Positions 15,181-25,029 are shown, counted from the first letter of the stretch. The stretch is 64,000 nt of DNA from Methylomonas montana (GCF_030490285.1 NZ_CP129884.1:3224001-3288000), one strand, 5' to 3'. The notes: generated by a model from the letters alone, not told the origin. A program made the numbers and translations.

Positions 15181-16773
15181 CTATAAATCGTTGCCGGAAT
15201 AAGAGCCGTTCACGGATTTGTTGCAGACCGGAAAGTCCGGCACGATATTGTTCAGCACTAGTTTTTCCAGCGCCGGCCAGTTCAAGATGCTGGGATCGCG
15301 CGGATAATAGCGGGAAATTTTATTGTCGGCCTCGAAGCGCAGATAAGCGACGGTTTCGCCGCGCCAGCCTTCGACGATACCTAGGCCTTCGCTGCCGGGC
15401 GCCGGCATTTGCCAGTCGGCAATCAGGTCACCGGGCGCCAGCAAATCGATAAATTGCTCGATCAACCTTAACGCCGCTTTGATTTCCTTATGTCTGACCC
15501 AGAATCGGGAGGCGATATCGCCCTGATTTTCCAACGCCACTCTCATCGTGACTCTATCGTAAGGCGAATAAGCCGCATCGCGGCGCACATCGAAATTCTG
15601 GCCGCTGGCTCGGCCGACATAGCCGACCGTACCGTATCCGGCAGCGATTTCGTCGGCTAAAAACCCGGCCGTGTACAACCTGTCTTCCAGCGAGGTGTTC
15701 AAATCCAGCGCGGTGATGACGTCGGTCAATTCCTTACGCAGTTGAACGATATCCTGTTTAATCAAGTGCCCGCTCGCTTCCGACAGATCGGCTTTAACGC
15801 CGCCCGGCACCACGCAATCCATCAATAAACGATGCCCGAATACCAGGGCATTGGTCCGCAACCAGTTTTCTCGCAGGCGGGTAAATTGCATTTGTCCGAA
15901 CACGAAGGCCACATCGTTACAAATCGCACCGATGTCGCCCAGATGATTGGCGACCCGCTCACGCTCGGCTAGGATGCCGCGAATCAATGCGGCGCGAGGC
16001 GGAACAGCAATCCCCGCCGCCTGTTCCATTGCCATGCAAGCGGCCCAGGCGTGGCCCACCGTGGTATCGCCGGATACCCGTCCAGCCAAACGCGCCAATG
16101 ATTCAGGCGTCCTGCCCTCGGCGATTTTTTCGATGCCTTTATGCACGTACCCCAAGCGCTCTTCCAAATTCAGGATCAGTTCGCCGACCGCCTGAAAACG
16201 AAAATGGCCGGGCTCGATAATGCCGGCATGCACCGGGCCGACCGGAATTTCATAAGTCCCGGCGCCATGCGATTTAATAAACTGATAATCCAGATCCGGC
16301 GGCGTAACGCCCTGCGGATTCCCGGACGCCGGAAAGTCCTTGCGTAACGGATACTCATGCTTGTCCCAGGCTTTGTGCCGGGTCCAGGGCCGATGATCGG
16401 GATGGCCGATAAATTTGATACCAAACATATCCTGTGTATGCCTTTCGCTGCGATTGGCGGCCGGATACACAGTAGCTTGACTCGGCAACTCCGGCTTTAA
16501 CGGATTAACGAGGCTACGCAACAGGATGAAATCACCCTGTTTTTCAAACAGTGCATTGACAAAAAATTGCTCGCCGAACTGCTCCGCCCAACCCGCCGAC
16601 CAGCGCAGATGTTGTTGCATGGCCAGTTCGGCAAACGCTTGCCATTGCTGGCTGTCGATTTGCCAGAGTTCGGCTCTTTCCGAAAACCCGGCGGCAACGG
16701 CAATGGGTTCGACCGAGATGCCGCCTAAAGCCAACTGTTGCCGAAATTCGGCTGTCCATTGTGAAGCACTCAT
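15181..16773 (-). CDS. Hydrogenase-4-like large subunit (HyfG/HycE, fused NuoC-NuoD type) without Ni-binding cysteines
   Basis: About 530 residues from ATG at 16773, which overlaps the preceding stop by 4 bp and has GGGAG upstream. The N-terminal third is NuoC-like (NRSERHTQDMFGIKFIGHPD). The rest is NuoD/large-subunit-like (VGPVHAGIIEPGHFRFQAVG). In [NiFe] hydrogenases the segment after this reads R-x-C-G-x-C. Here it is ARLAGRVSGDTTVGHAW, with no cysteine. The C-terminal DPCxxCT motif is replaced by PDFPVCNKSVNG. The Ni ligands are therefore absent, so the protein cannot be a classical hydrogenase. It fits the energy-converting hydrogenase-related (Ehr) class, whose reaction is not established. 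Confidence 0.88.
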   Translation of the reverse strand: MSASQWTAEFRQQLALGGISVEPIAVAAGFSERAELWQIDSQQWQAFAELAMQQHLRWSAGWAEQFGEQFFVNALFEKQGDFILLRSLVNPLKPELPSQATVYPAANRSERHTQDMFGIKFIGHPDHRPWTRHKAWDKHEYPLRKDFPASGNPQGVTPPDLDYQFIKSHGAGTYEIPVGPVHAGIIEPGHFRFQAVGELILNLEERLGYVHKGIEKIAEGRTPESLARLAGRVSGDTTVGHAWAACMAMEQAAGIAVPPRAALIRGILAERERVANHLGDIGAICNDVAFVFGQMQFTRLRENWLRTNALVFGHRLLMDCVVPGGVKADLSEASGHLIKQDIVQLRKELTDVITALDLNTSLEDRLYTAGFLADEIAAGYGTVGYVGRASGQNFDVRRDAAYSPYDRVTMRVALENQGDIASRFWVRHKEIKAALRLIEQFIDLLAPGDLIADWQMPAPGSEGLGIVEGWRGETVAYLRFEADNKISRYYPRDPSILNWPALEKLVLNNIVPDFPVCNKSVNGSYSGNDL

Positions 16774-18233
16774 AACGGCGCACTCCCGGAGATCAATAAG
16801 GTCGCCTGCGAAAACCAGTTGGCGAGAAAACTCGGAATCGCCAAGCCCAGCCACAGCACCAAGGCCAAATGGATAATCACTGGCCACAGATTGGCTTTAA
16901 CCGCGAACTGACCTTCCGGCCGTTCGCCGTAAACCATGGGTTGAATGTGCCTGAACAGACCGGCGAAGGCGATGCCTATCCCTAATAACAGCAACGGCGC
17001 CAGCCAGGGATACTGGTGCATGGTGGCCAGCAACACCAGAAATTCGCTGGTGAACACCCCGAACGGCGGGAATCCGGCAATCGCCACGGTCCCCATTAAC
17101 AAGCCCCAACCGATCTTGGGTTGGGTTTTGATCAATCCGCGAATTTTGTCCATGCTTTGAGTGCCGGCCAATTGCGCGGCATGACCGACGGTGACGAAAA
17201 TCGCGGATTTGGTCAGCGAATGCACCGTCATGTGCAGCAAGGCCGCAAAGGTCGCCAACGGCCCGCCCATCCCAAACGCAAAGGTCATGATGCCCATGTG
17301 TTCGATGGAGGAATAGCTGAACAAGCGCTTGATGTCTTTTTGCCGGTGCAAAAACAGCGCCGCCACCAAAAACGACAACAGCCCGAAACCCATCATCAGC
17401 AAACCGGCCATGTTGCTATGAGTGGCGCCGTCGACCAGCATTTTATTGCGCACTACCGCGTACAAAGCGTCGTTCAACAACAAACCGGACAATACCGCCG
17501 ACATCGGCGTCGGACCTTCGGAATGAGCATCCGGCAGCCAGTTATGCAAAGGCACCAGACCGATTTTAGTGCCGTAACCTATCAGCAAGAACACAAAGGC
17601 AATTTGCAGAATATCTGGATTCAATTTGTCGGCATTGGCATACAACACCGACCACAGCAAGGCGTTGTCGCCGTCGCCGATTTGCACGGCGGCGTAATAC
17701 AGCAAAATGGTACCGAACAGCGCTTGGGCGATACCGACCCCGCACAGGATGAAATATTTCCAGGCCGCTTCGATCGATTCCGGCGTGCGGTACAAGCTGA
17801 CCAGCATCACGGTCGCCAACGTCGCGCCTTCCATCGCTACCCACATCACTCCCATATTATTGGTGGTCAACACCAGATACATCGCCAGCATAAAGCCCTG
17901 ATACATCGAGTAATACAGCCGCAAGCGCCTTTCCGTCAACCGACCTATCTCCTTTTCATGCTCCATGTAAGGCGCGGAAAAAATCGAGGTGGTCAAGCCG
18001 ATAAAAGCCGTCAGCACCACCAGATAGACATTGAACGAATCGACGATAAACGCCTGCCCTTTCGACAGAATGGTGCCATTATTCAACACATTGATCGCTA
18101 GCCAAATCGTCGCCAGCAAGCTGACGGCATTGAACCAGATATTGAGTTTACCTGTGTCTTGGTGGTGTCCGGCCAATGCAAAAAATACGATGCCGACAAA
18201 CGGAACCAGTAATGCCAAATAGGCAGCGATCAT
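16770..18233 (-). CDS. Hydrogenase-4-like membrane subunit F (antiporter-like, NuoN/NuoL family)
   Basis: 487 residues and about 14 membrane helices. It contains the ion-translocation residues of the Mrp-antiporter family: Glu in MWVAMEGATLATVM, Lys in AWKYFILCGVG and Lys/His in GYGTKIGLVPLHNWLPDAHS. It resembles HyfF. It overlaps the next gene by 4 bp (ATGA) and the preceding gene by 4 bp, so the chain is tightly coupled. It is expected to pump H+ or Na+ across the inner membrane. Confidence 0.9.
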   Translation of the reverse strand: MIAAYLALLVPFVGIVFFALAGHHQDTGKLNIWFNAVSLLATIWLAINVLNNGTILSKGQAFIVDSFNVYLVVLTAFIGLTTSIFSAPYMEHEKEIGRLTERRLRLYYSMYQGFMLAMYLVLTTNNMGVMWVAMEGATLATVMLVSLYRTPESIEAAWKYFILCGVGIAQALFGTILLYYAAVQIGDGDNALLWSVLYANADKLNPDILQIAFVFLLIGYGTKIGLVPLHNWLPDAHSEGPTPMSAVLSGLLLNDALYAVVRNKMLVDGATHSNMAGLLMMGFGLLSFLVAALFLHRQKDIKRLFSYSSIEHMGIMTFAFGMGGPLATFAALLHMTVHSLTKSAIFVTVGHAAQLAGTQSMDKIRGLIKTQPKIGWGLLMGTVAIAGFPPFGVFTSEFLVLLATMHQYPWLAPLLLLGIGIAFAGLFRHIQPMVYGERPEGQFAVKANLWPVIIHLALVLWLGLAIPSFLANWFSQATLLISGSAPL

Positions 18234-18907
18234 TTGTCCACCTCATGCAAGCGGTTCAAGCGATCAACATCCAGTGAATCGATGCTGGTGCGAATATGAA
18301 AGAAAAAAATCCCGAACAGCACCGCCGCCACTAATACGTCAAAGGCAACCCCCAACTCGACTACCATCGGCATGCCGTTGGTAGCGACGATTGCGGCGAA
18401 AAATAAACCGTTTTCTATCGACATAAATCCCACCACGTGCGCGACCGCCTGACGATGCGAAATCATTAGCAACATCCCCAATAACACCACCGACAGACTG
18501 ACGGCCAGCGCATTGACCATGATCGTGGACGAGGTTTGCACGATGGGATGCAATATGTAATAACTGAACACCATCAGACTGGCGCCCACCAACATCACGG
18601 CGGTTTTATTTTTCAACGCTTCCACATCGCGATCCATGTGCATATGCAACACCTGCCGCCGGAGCATCCAGGGAATAAACGCCACTTTCAGTATCATGGT
18701 CAGCGCGGCGGAAATGTATAAATGGTGGTTATTCAGGCTGTAAGCCGCCACGGCCGTGGTTAAGGTCAGTAGCAAACCTTGCAGCGCAAATACAAAAATT
18801 AACCGCAGTAACCGCCCTTGCCCCAGCATCAAAAACGACATCAATCCGACCAATGCCGCCATCGACAAAATCGCTTGGGTATAAAAATCCTGTTGTTCGA
18901 TATTCAT
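18230..18907 (-). CDS. Hydrogenase-4-like membrane subunit E
   Basis: 225 residues with six to seven membrane helices. The family is HyfE, which contains a NuoK-like segment (VVELGVAFDVLVAAVLFGIFFF preceded by MSIENGLFFAAIVATNG). The glutamate in the helix MSIENG corresponds to a conserved proton-path residue. ATG at 18907 shares a TAATG junction with the preceding gene (1-base overlap), and its stop overlaps the start of the next gene by 4 bp. It belongs to the core of the membrane arm. Confidence 0.88.
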   Translation of the reverse strand: MNIEQQDFYTQAILSMAALVGLMSFLMLGQGRLLRLIFVFALQGLLLTLTTAVAAYSLNNHHLYISAALTMILKVAFIPWMLRRQVLHMHMDRDVEALKNKTAVMLVGASLMVFSYYILHPIVQTSSTIMVNALAVSLSVVLLGMLLMISHRQAVAHVVGFMSIENGLFFAAIVATNGMPMVVELGVAFDVLVAAVLFGIFFFHIRTSIDSLDVDRLNRLHEVDK

Positions 18908-19851
18908 TAGCGCGAGGCCTCCAGAATGATGTGGCTCAGCATCCCCAGTAATCCCAGCAAATAAGCAAAGCTGAGATATTCCTGCACCCTGAACAAGCGC
19001 ATTTTTGCCACCAAGGTTTCGGAGACCGCCAGCATCACGGCCAGCAACGCCAATTTGCCGATGATCGCCAGCAAGCCATAGCCCAGGGCTTGGGCGCTAA
19101 AGTGTTCTGCGATGCCCCACGGAAAAAAGATGTTGGCAATCAGCACGCCATATAGCATCAATTTCAGCTGACTGGCCCATTCGATCAACGCCAGATGCCG
19201 GCCGCTGTATTCCAGGATCATCGCTTCGTGGATCATGGTCAGCTCCAGATGGGTGGCCGGATTATCGACCGGAATCCGGCCGGTTTCGGCAATTGCCACC
19301 AACACCAAGGCAAACAGCGCGAACACGAACGACGGCCGCAATACCAAGCCTTCGTTCAATACATGAACTATCGCGAACGACAAGTTGGTGGTCGAGGCGG
19401 TCATGGTTAGCGTAAAAATCGCCATCAGCATCGCCGGCTCGGCTAATGAGGAAATCGTCATTTCCCGCGACGAGCCCATGCCGCCGAATGCGGTACCGAT
19501 GTCCAGCGCGGCCAAAGCCAGGAAAAAGCGGGCGGATGCGAAAAAACCCACCAACACAATCACGTCGGCAATCGCCGTGGTGGGCAAGTCCACGGTAATT
19601 AAAGGCACCACCGATGCAGCCAGTACCGTGGCGGAAAAAATAATGTAAGGCGCTCTGGTGAAAAGCCATGACGCGTGCTCCGCGACTACCGGCTGCTTGC
19701 GGGTGAGTTTCAGCAAGTCCCGATAAGGCTGGAGCAAAGACGGCGCCTTACGGTTTTGCAATCGGCATTTGCAGAATTTCAGCCAGCCAGCCAATAGCGG
19801 CGCCAGCGCAACAAACAACACGGTTTGTAAAACGGCAACTACCCAGTTCAT
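18907..19851 (-). CDS. Hydrogenase-4-like membrane subunit C (NuoH-like)
   Basis: About 314 residues and eight membrane helices. NuoH/HyfC type: the N-terminus has RLQNRKAPSLLQPYRDLLKL, the loop that contacts the peripheral arm, and DNPATHLELTMIHEAMILEYSG holds the conserved acidic residues of the quinone/ion channel region. It starts at ATG 19851 in a TAATG junction with the stop of the B-like gene; a longer start at 19866 is possible. It anchors the hydrophilic module to the membrane. Confidence 0.88.
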   Translation of the reverse strand: MNWVVAVLQTVLFVALAPLLAGWLKFCKCRLQNRKAPSLLQPYRDLLKLTRKQPVVAEHASWLFTRAPYIIFSATVLAASVVPLITVDLPTTAIADVIVLVGFFASARFFLALAALDIGTAFGGMGSSREMTISSLAEPAMLMAIFTLTMTASTTNLSFAIVHVLNEGLVLRPSFVFALFALVLVAIAETGRIPVDNPATHLELTMIHEAMILEYSGRHLALIEWASQLKLMLYGVLIANIFFPWGIAEHFSAQALGYGLLAIIGKLALLAVMLAVSETLVAKMRLFRVQEYLSFAYLLGLLGMLSHIILEASR

Positions 19852-21977
19852 TAGCTGATCACCCACAACATAATGATTAACGTGACAAACGAATACCCCA
19901 GGTAAACCCGAATATTGCCGGTCTGAATTCGACCCACCTGTTTCGCCAGCTGATTGACGCCATTGGCAATGGGCTGATAAAGCCGCGGCCAGCTATGGTC
20001 CTGGATCTGCAATTGATAATGGACTGCCGCCACATCCATATCCAAGGCACCCCGCATATCCTTATTAACCTGCTCGTCTATCAACCAGACTTTGGCGAAA
20101 ATCCGCCGAAACGGCATGGTATAGGCATTACAGCTGTACTGCATACGCGGGGTTAAGCCGCCGAAACCGCAATCCCAGGCGGCTGAACGACGCATGGTTT
20201 TGGTTTCCAGATTGCGGCGCAGATACCAAAAACTGATGCCGCCGGCTATCAGCGCACCGATTAAAACCAAAGGCGGCGAATAGGAGACTTTATTGGTAGC
20301 CACCGGGGCCAGCCACAGCCAGTTCAAACCGGTATAGTTGGGTAAACTTTGTCCCAGCAGTTGCTCGGCAACGCGGTTTAGCAGATCAATGATCAGCGTC
20401 GGAAAGATACCGAAAACAAAACACAAGCTCGCCAGCAGAGTTGGGCCGTATAACATTGATTTGTCTTTCACTTCCTGGGCTTTTTCGCTATTGCGCGAGC
20501 GTGGCAATCCCAGAAAAATCATCCCAAACACCTTGACGAAACACGCCGCAGCCAAGGCTGCCGTCAATGCCAAGGCCGCTGCCGAAACCGGGATCAAACT
20601 ACGCAATACCCCGTTGTCCAACACACTGACCTGTAGCGCGGTCTGGAACGCCACCCATTCCGAGACGAAACCGTTAAACAGCGGCAGCGAGGAGATGCTC
20701 ATACAGCCGACCAAAAACAAAAAGCTGGTTTGCGGCATGCGTTTGATCAAACCGCCCATGGTATCGATATTCAGATCATGGGTTTGATGCTGGAGTATCC
20801 CAGCCCCCAGAAATAGCAAGTTTTTGAATAAGGCATGATTGAAGGCATGTAACAACGCCGCCAATAATCCCAAGGCAGCCAATTCGGGATGGGCGTTGGC
20901 CATGAAAATCATGGCCAGGCCCAGCACCATGAAAATGATGCCGATATTTTCCACGGAGCTGTATGCCAGCAGACGCTTTAAATTGGATTGCATCATCGCG
21001 TACAAAATACCGCCCAATGCCGAGACCGTGCCCAATATCAATAGCACCACGCCCCACTGCCATTGCACCTCGCGGAGCAAGTCAAAACAAAACCGGATCA
21101 GGCCATACAGGGCCACTTTCAGCATCACCCCGCTCATCAATGCCGAGATGTGCGAAGGCGCGACCGGATGCGCTTCCGGCAGCCAGACATGAATCGGCAC
21201 GATGCCGGCCTTCATGCCAAAACCCAGCAAAGCCAGCACAAAAGCGATACTGGCCCAAGTGGGCGACAAATTAGCCTGCCGCAAGCCGTCGAAAGTGAAG
21301 CCGTCGGCAAAACTGGCCAGCACACCGAAGGCCAGGATAATAGCCAACGCGCCGACTTCGGCCATCAGCAAATAAATAAAGGCCGCGCGACGATTGGCCG
21401 AATGTTCATGTTGAAACGCCACCAGGAAGTAACTGGCGACCGACATCAATTCCCAGGCAATCATGAAGAAAAAGGCATCGTCCGCCAATAGCACCAGCAA
21501 CATACCAGCCACGAACAAGCCGGTAAACAAGCCCAAAACAGCAAAGGGATGCTGGTTTTCCTTGTATTCCGTGACATAAGCCGGGCCGTACAAACTGACC
21601 GCGCCGACGGCGATACCAATAATCAGAAAGAAAAACCCCGACAAACCGTCGAAACGCACATGCCAGGGTAGCCACGGCAATCCCAAGCTGAGTTGATCGG
21701 TGATCACCTGTTGCCCGATCATCACAATGACGCCCGCCGCCACTGCAAAGACACCCGAAAGGCCCAGCAAGGCAAATACGGCTTGTCTCAACCACAACGG
21801 ATAACGGCTTTCCTTGAGAATCTCGGCAAACAGTTCATGACAGCGCCGGTGCTCAGGAAACCTGGCTGAGTAACGCTGGCTCAAGACAAGCAGCATAGCG
21901 CGTTGATTGCTGATCAACGCCAACAGCCCGGAAGCGAAGCTCAATAACACAGCAATATACGCCAGCACTAGAATCAT
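19851..21977 (-). CDS. Hydrogenase-4-like membrane subunit B (antiporter-like)
   Basis: 708 residues from ATG at 21977 (Shine-Dalgarno GAAGGA at good spacing; an upstream in-frame start at 22043 has none). About 16 membrane helices. HyfB-like features are Glu in FFMIAWELMSVASYFLVA and Lys/His in GFGMKAGIVPIHVWLPEAHP. The C-terminal region with RRSAAWDCGFGGLTPRMQYS is typical of HyfB/HycC and not of plain NuoL. It is the first gene of the six-gene complex and lies 105 bp after the SulP stop. Homologues of HyfA, HyfD and HyfH are not present in the window. Confidence 0.9.
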   Translation of the reverse strand: MILVLAYIAVLLSFASGLLALISNQRAMLLVLSQRYSARFPEHRRCHELFAEILKESRYPLWLRQAVFALLGLSGVFAVAAGVIVMIGQQVITDQLSLGLPWLPWHVRFDGLSGFFFLIIGIAVGAVSLYGPAYVTEYKENQHPFAVLGLFTGLFVAGMLLVLLADDAFFFMIAWELMSVASYFLVAFQHEHSANRRAAFIYLLMAEVGALAIILAFGVLASFADGFTFDGLRQANLSPTWASIAFVLALLGFGMKAGIVPIHVWLPEAHPVAPSHISALMSGVMLKVALYGLIRFCFDLLREVQWQWGVVLLILGTVSALGGILYAMMQSNLKRLLAYSSVENIGIIFMVLGLAMIFMANAHPELAALGLLAALLHAFNHALFKNLLFLGAGILQHQTHDLNIDTMGGLIKRMPQTSFLFLVGCMSISSLPLFNGFVSEWVAFQTALQVSVLDNGVLRSLIPVSAAALALTAALAAACFVKVFGMIFLGLPRSRNSEKAQEVKDKSMLYGPTLLASLCFVFGIFPTLIIDLLNRVAEQLLGQSLPNYTGLNWLWLAPVATNKVSYSPPLVLIGALIAGGISFWYLRRNLETKTMRRSAAWDCGFGGLTPRMQYSCNAYTMPFRRIFAKVWLIDEQVNKDMRGALDMDVAAVHYQLQIQDHSWPRLYQPIANGVNQLAKQVGRIQTGNIRVYLGYSFVTLIIMLWVIS

Positions 21978-22082
21978 AATATTCCTTCTATTTGAAGATA
22001 AACCCAAGCCTGCTGGGCAAGAAAGCATCTTTGGGTACAACAAGTGGCCCGCATTGTACGAGCCGGAAGCTGTACCAGTTAC

Positions 22083-23726
22083 TCAAGATAATTTACGGCG
22101 TACAGCCAAATGATGATCGGAATAACTGTGGTGGTCGTCCAATCCAACAATCTCGCATTTGCCGCCGGCATGGTTATATTCCTCGGCAAAGTGATGGATA
22201 AACTCCATGACAGTATGATCGATCAGATCGGCCTCGGTCAGATCAAAAAATACGGTTTTCTGTTCTGGAAAATCGGCTAATAAGCTTTTCAAGCTGATGA
22301 AATTGGAAAATACCGCCGCACCGCTAACGGCGATGTGATACGTCTGACTATCGGTTTGCTTGACATGATACGCCAACGAGAAAACGTTGCTTGGTTTCAG
22401 CCCCCGGCTGATGTGAATCAGCAATTCCACAACGATGCCTATCGCCACACCAACCAATAAATCAGTGGCAATCACACCGATGATAGTAACGACAAACACG
22501 GCAAAGTTATCCAGGCCTACCGACAAGGTTTTGGCAAACTCACTGGGCGATGCCAAACGGAACCCGGTAAAAACCAGCAAGGCCGCCAGCGAAGACAAAG
22601 GAATTTCGTGAATCAGCTTCGGAAACAACGCAACGAAGATCAGCAATAGCGCGCCGTGAAAAAAGTTGGCCCAGCTGGTTTTCGCGCCGTTGTTGACATT
22701 GGCTGAGCTACGGACAATCTCGGCGATCATCGGCAAGCCGCCGACCATGCCGGCAACCAAATTACCTGCGCCAACGGCAGCTAAATCGCGATTCAAATTG
22801 GAATTGCGTTTGTAAGGATCGAGCTTATCGACCGCCGTGGCGCTCAGCAGGCTTTCCAGACTGCCAACCAACCAGATCGTCACCACCGACACCCAGAATT
22901 CCGACGTCGCAATTTTGGAAAAATCCGGAAAATAAAAACCGGCCATAAAGTGTTCCGGCACGGCGACCAGGAAGGTAGGACCGATCGTAAATTGATGATG
23001 CGGCAGAATTTTCGCATCCGGTAAAAACAGATATTGGTGGATATGATCCAGATCGAAATACTGTCCTAAAGCCAAACCCAGCATCACCACCAGCAAGGGC
23101 GCCGGAATCATCTTCAGCGTCGGCTGTTTGATCAGCGACCAAATAATCAGCAAAACCAGACCGCACAAGCCGATTAACGAAACTTCCGGATTCATTTCCA
23201 TAATGGAATGTGGAATCTCGGCGATGGTACCCAGCAAGGTTTTAGCCTCGGGTTTTACGCCCAACAAGGTGTGAATCTGCTTGGCCATGATGATGATGCC
23301 GATTGCCGCCAACATGCCATGCACTACCGAAGACGGAAAAAATGCACTCAATTTGCCGGCTTTAAACACCCCCAGCAAAATCTGCAGCACGCTGGCAACG
23401 ACAATCGCTGCCAAGGTAAAGCGGTAACCCGCCATCGCGTCCCCCTGTCCGAGCGATTGAACGGCATCGACGATGACCACAATCAAACCGGCGGCTGGGC
23501 CGTTAATAGTCATAAAGGAACCGCTAATTCTGGAGACAATCAATCCGCCGATGATGGCAGAGATGATGCCCGACATCGGCGGAAAACCGGATGCCATGGC
23601 GATCCCGAGGCACAGCGGCAGGGCGATTAGAAACACCAGAAACCCGGAAAGCAGATCGCTACGCCAGTTTTCGACGAGTCCGGGGATACCTGATTTAGGC
23701 AGAGCTAATTTAGATTCATTGGGCAT
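22083..23726 (-). CDS. SulP-family anion transporter with STAS domain
   Basis: About 547 residues from ATG at 23726 (an upstream start at 23756 is possible). The N-terminal transport core of about 12-14 membrane segments includes LPLCLGIAMASGFPPMSGIISA and SFMTINGPAAGLIVVIVDAV, the SulP substrate region. A C-terminal STAS domain (from about residue 430) has VFFDLTEADLIDHTVMEFIH. SulP members carry sulfate, bicarbonate or other anions, usually with Na+ or H+. The gene is upstream of and co-oriented with the hydrogenase-4-like operon, which suggests coupling of ion pumping and anion uptake. Bicarbonate is a reasonable substrate guess, not shown by the sequence. Confidence 0.88.
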   Translation of the reverse strand: MPNESKLALPKSGIPGLVENWRSDLLSGFLVFLIALPLCLGIAMASGFPPMSGIISAIIGGLIVSRISGSFMTINGPAAGLIVVIVDAVQSLGQGDAMAGYRFTLAAIVVASVLQILLGVFKAGKLSAFFPSSVVHGMLAAIGIIIMAKQIHTLLGVKPEAKTLLGTIAEIPHSIMEMNPEVSLIGLCGLVLLIIWSLIKQPTLKMIPAPLLVVMLGLALGQYFDLDHIHQYLFLPDAKILPHHQFTIGPTFLVAVPEHFMAGFYFPDFSKIATSEFWVSVVTIWLVGSLESLLSATAVDKLDPYKRNSNLNRDLAAVGAGNLVAGMVGGLPMIAEIVRSSANVNNGAKTSWANFFHGALLLIFVALFPKLIHEIPLSSLAALLVFTGFRLASPSEFAKTLSVGLDNFAVFVVTIIGVIATDLLVGVAIGIVVELLIHISRGLKPSNVFSLAYHVKQTDSQTYHIAVSGAAVFSNFISLKSLLADFPEQKTVFFDLTEADLIDHTVMEFIHHFAEEYNHAGGKCEIVGLDDHHSYSDHHLAVRRKLS

Positions 23727-23756
23727 GACGGCTCTCGAGACACGATGGAAAACCAA

Positions 23757-24213
23757 AGTAAAGCGAAAAACATGCCATCGGTATTCAGCTAGGCTCGAGC
23801 CTTGGCTTTAAACGGATACCAGCCCGATATATTGGGCTCTCCCACCGAAACGACAGGCTAAAAAACGCTGGATGGTTTATAAAAACCGAACCAAGTTGGT
23901 TTTTTTCAACCACTCCACCAATCGATTTAAGTAAGTATGCTTAACCGTTTTAAAGGATCGTTGACTGCCCATCTTAAGAGCCATAGGGCCAAGACATGGC
24001 TGATTATTCCAATTTTAAAATGGTTACGTGCTTTTACTTAACCCCCTAAATCAAGCATTGCCACCCTGCCCTAGCACTGTTCGACAAACTGCGCCCCTTA
24101 CCGAACCCACAGACGACGTCTTAAATAACGTCTAAACATTAAGTAACGGTGACCGATGAAACTATCGGCTATGATTTTAGTCTGCTGAACACTCAAATTC
24201 CGTAGGAGGAAAA
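23757..24213. other. Divergent intergenic region between SulP and PepSY-like genes
   Basis: No gene is seen. Two small hairpins occur: AGCCC-GATATATT-GGGCT near 23820-23840, and AACC-AAG-TTGGTT followed by a T run near 23889-23908 that could act as a weak plus-strand terminator. The region must carry promoters for both flanking genes, but no pair of -35/-10 boxes was convincing. Confidence 0.4.
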
Positions 24214-24681
24214 ATGCGCAAATCATCCACTTTTATCCTTGGCATTTTGACCGTTGCCGGATTGCACTCGACCGCCATCGCCAATGAAGTTGTCGACGTA
24301 CCCGACAAAGTCAGAACCAGTATTTTGAAACGACATCCGGGTGCTCAAGATTTTCAGGCCAGCCAAGAGACTCATTTTGGTCAACCGTTGTTGGAAGTCA
24401 GTTTTAAGGACGCCGACAATCAGTTGTTGCACGAGCTATTTAGAAGCAATGGCGCGCTGTTTAGCAACGAATTGCTACTGGGAAATGCCCAGGAAATCCC
24501 ACCGGAGGTCAGCAAAGCCTTGGCCGAAAACTTTGCCGGTTATCGCCTCGACAAAGCGGAATTGGTGGTTAACCCCAATGGCATCGGCGAAGAATACGAG
24601 CTTTATATTGACGTTGCCGGCAACAAATGGAAAGTTGCCGTCAACGACAAAGGCCAGATCACAGCCAAGGACCGTTATTGA
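24214..24681 (+). CDS. Periplasmic PepSY-like domain protein
   Basis: 155 residues. A signal peptide (MRKSSTFILGILTVAGLHST with cleavage after AIAN, about residue 24) is followed by two similar alpha/beta units: VPDKVRTSILKRHPGAQDFQ ... LLEVSFKDADNQLLHELF, and PPEVSKALAENFAGYRLDKA ... EEYELYIDVAGNKWKVAVND. This is the PepSY-like fold, known from secreted inhibitors and small periplasmic proteins. A very strong Shine-Dalgarno (GGAGG) lies 5 bases upstream. It stands alone between SulP and relA. Its precise function is unknown. Confidence 0.72.
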   Translation: MRKSSTFILGILTVAGLHSTAIANEVVDVPDKVRTSILKRHPGAQDFQASQETHFGQPLLEVSFKDADNQLLHELFRSNGALFSNELLLGNAQEIPPEVSKALAENFAGYRLDKAELVVNPNGIGEEYELYIDVAGNKWKVAVNDKGQITAKDRY

Positions 24682-25029
24682 ATTTCGGTCCACATTGACC
24701 TGACGAGGGCCGTGGATGACACGCGGTAGCAGCGCCGAGACAACTGCCGCCTTCCACGACCTTTCGGCTTAGGCATTCGGATAGCCGCTTGATCCTTTTA
24801 TCCCGAAGCCCGTCAACCCTGGTCGCAGCGCCAGCTATACGACCCAGCATTCAGCCGTCAACATGACCATACATTTCAGCCGACTTACTTTTTCTTTTTA
24901 GGCCGATTGAGGTATGCGTCTTTAGAACGACTCGATCAGCAGCCTCATCTTTGCCGTCGGTTGAGCATCCCAGCCCTAGAGCCATGCCGACGACTACCGC
25001 CTATATCGCTCTAGTCTTACAATAGCCGA
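24682..25029. other. Intergenic region upstream of relA
   Basis: 348 bp without a convincing gene. Open frames here have no Shine-Dalgarno and no recognisable product. The relA start is preceded by an in-frame TAG only 12-14 bases upstream and by TACAAT at about 25018-25023, so the 5' leader of relA may be very short. A -35 box was not clear. Confidence 0.35.

Noticed and set aside
14662..22043. Classical formate hydrogenlyase or hydrogenase-4
   Set aside because: The Ni-binding cysteines are missing and no formate dehydrogenase or maturation genes are present in the window.
14662..22043. Respiratory complex I (nuo) operon
   Set aside because: The gene order, HyfE subunit and fused NuoC-NuoD large subunit match the hydrogenase-4 type; NuoE, F, G, I, A and J homologues are absent.
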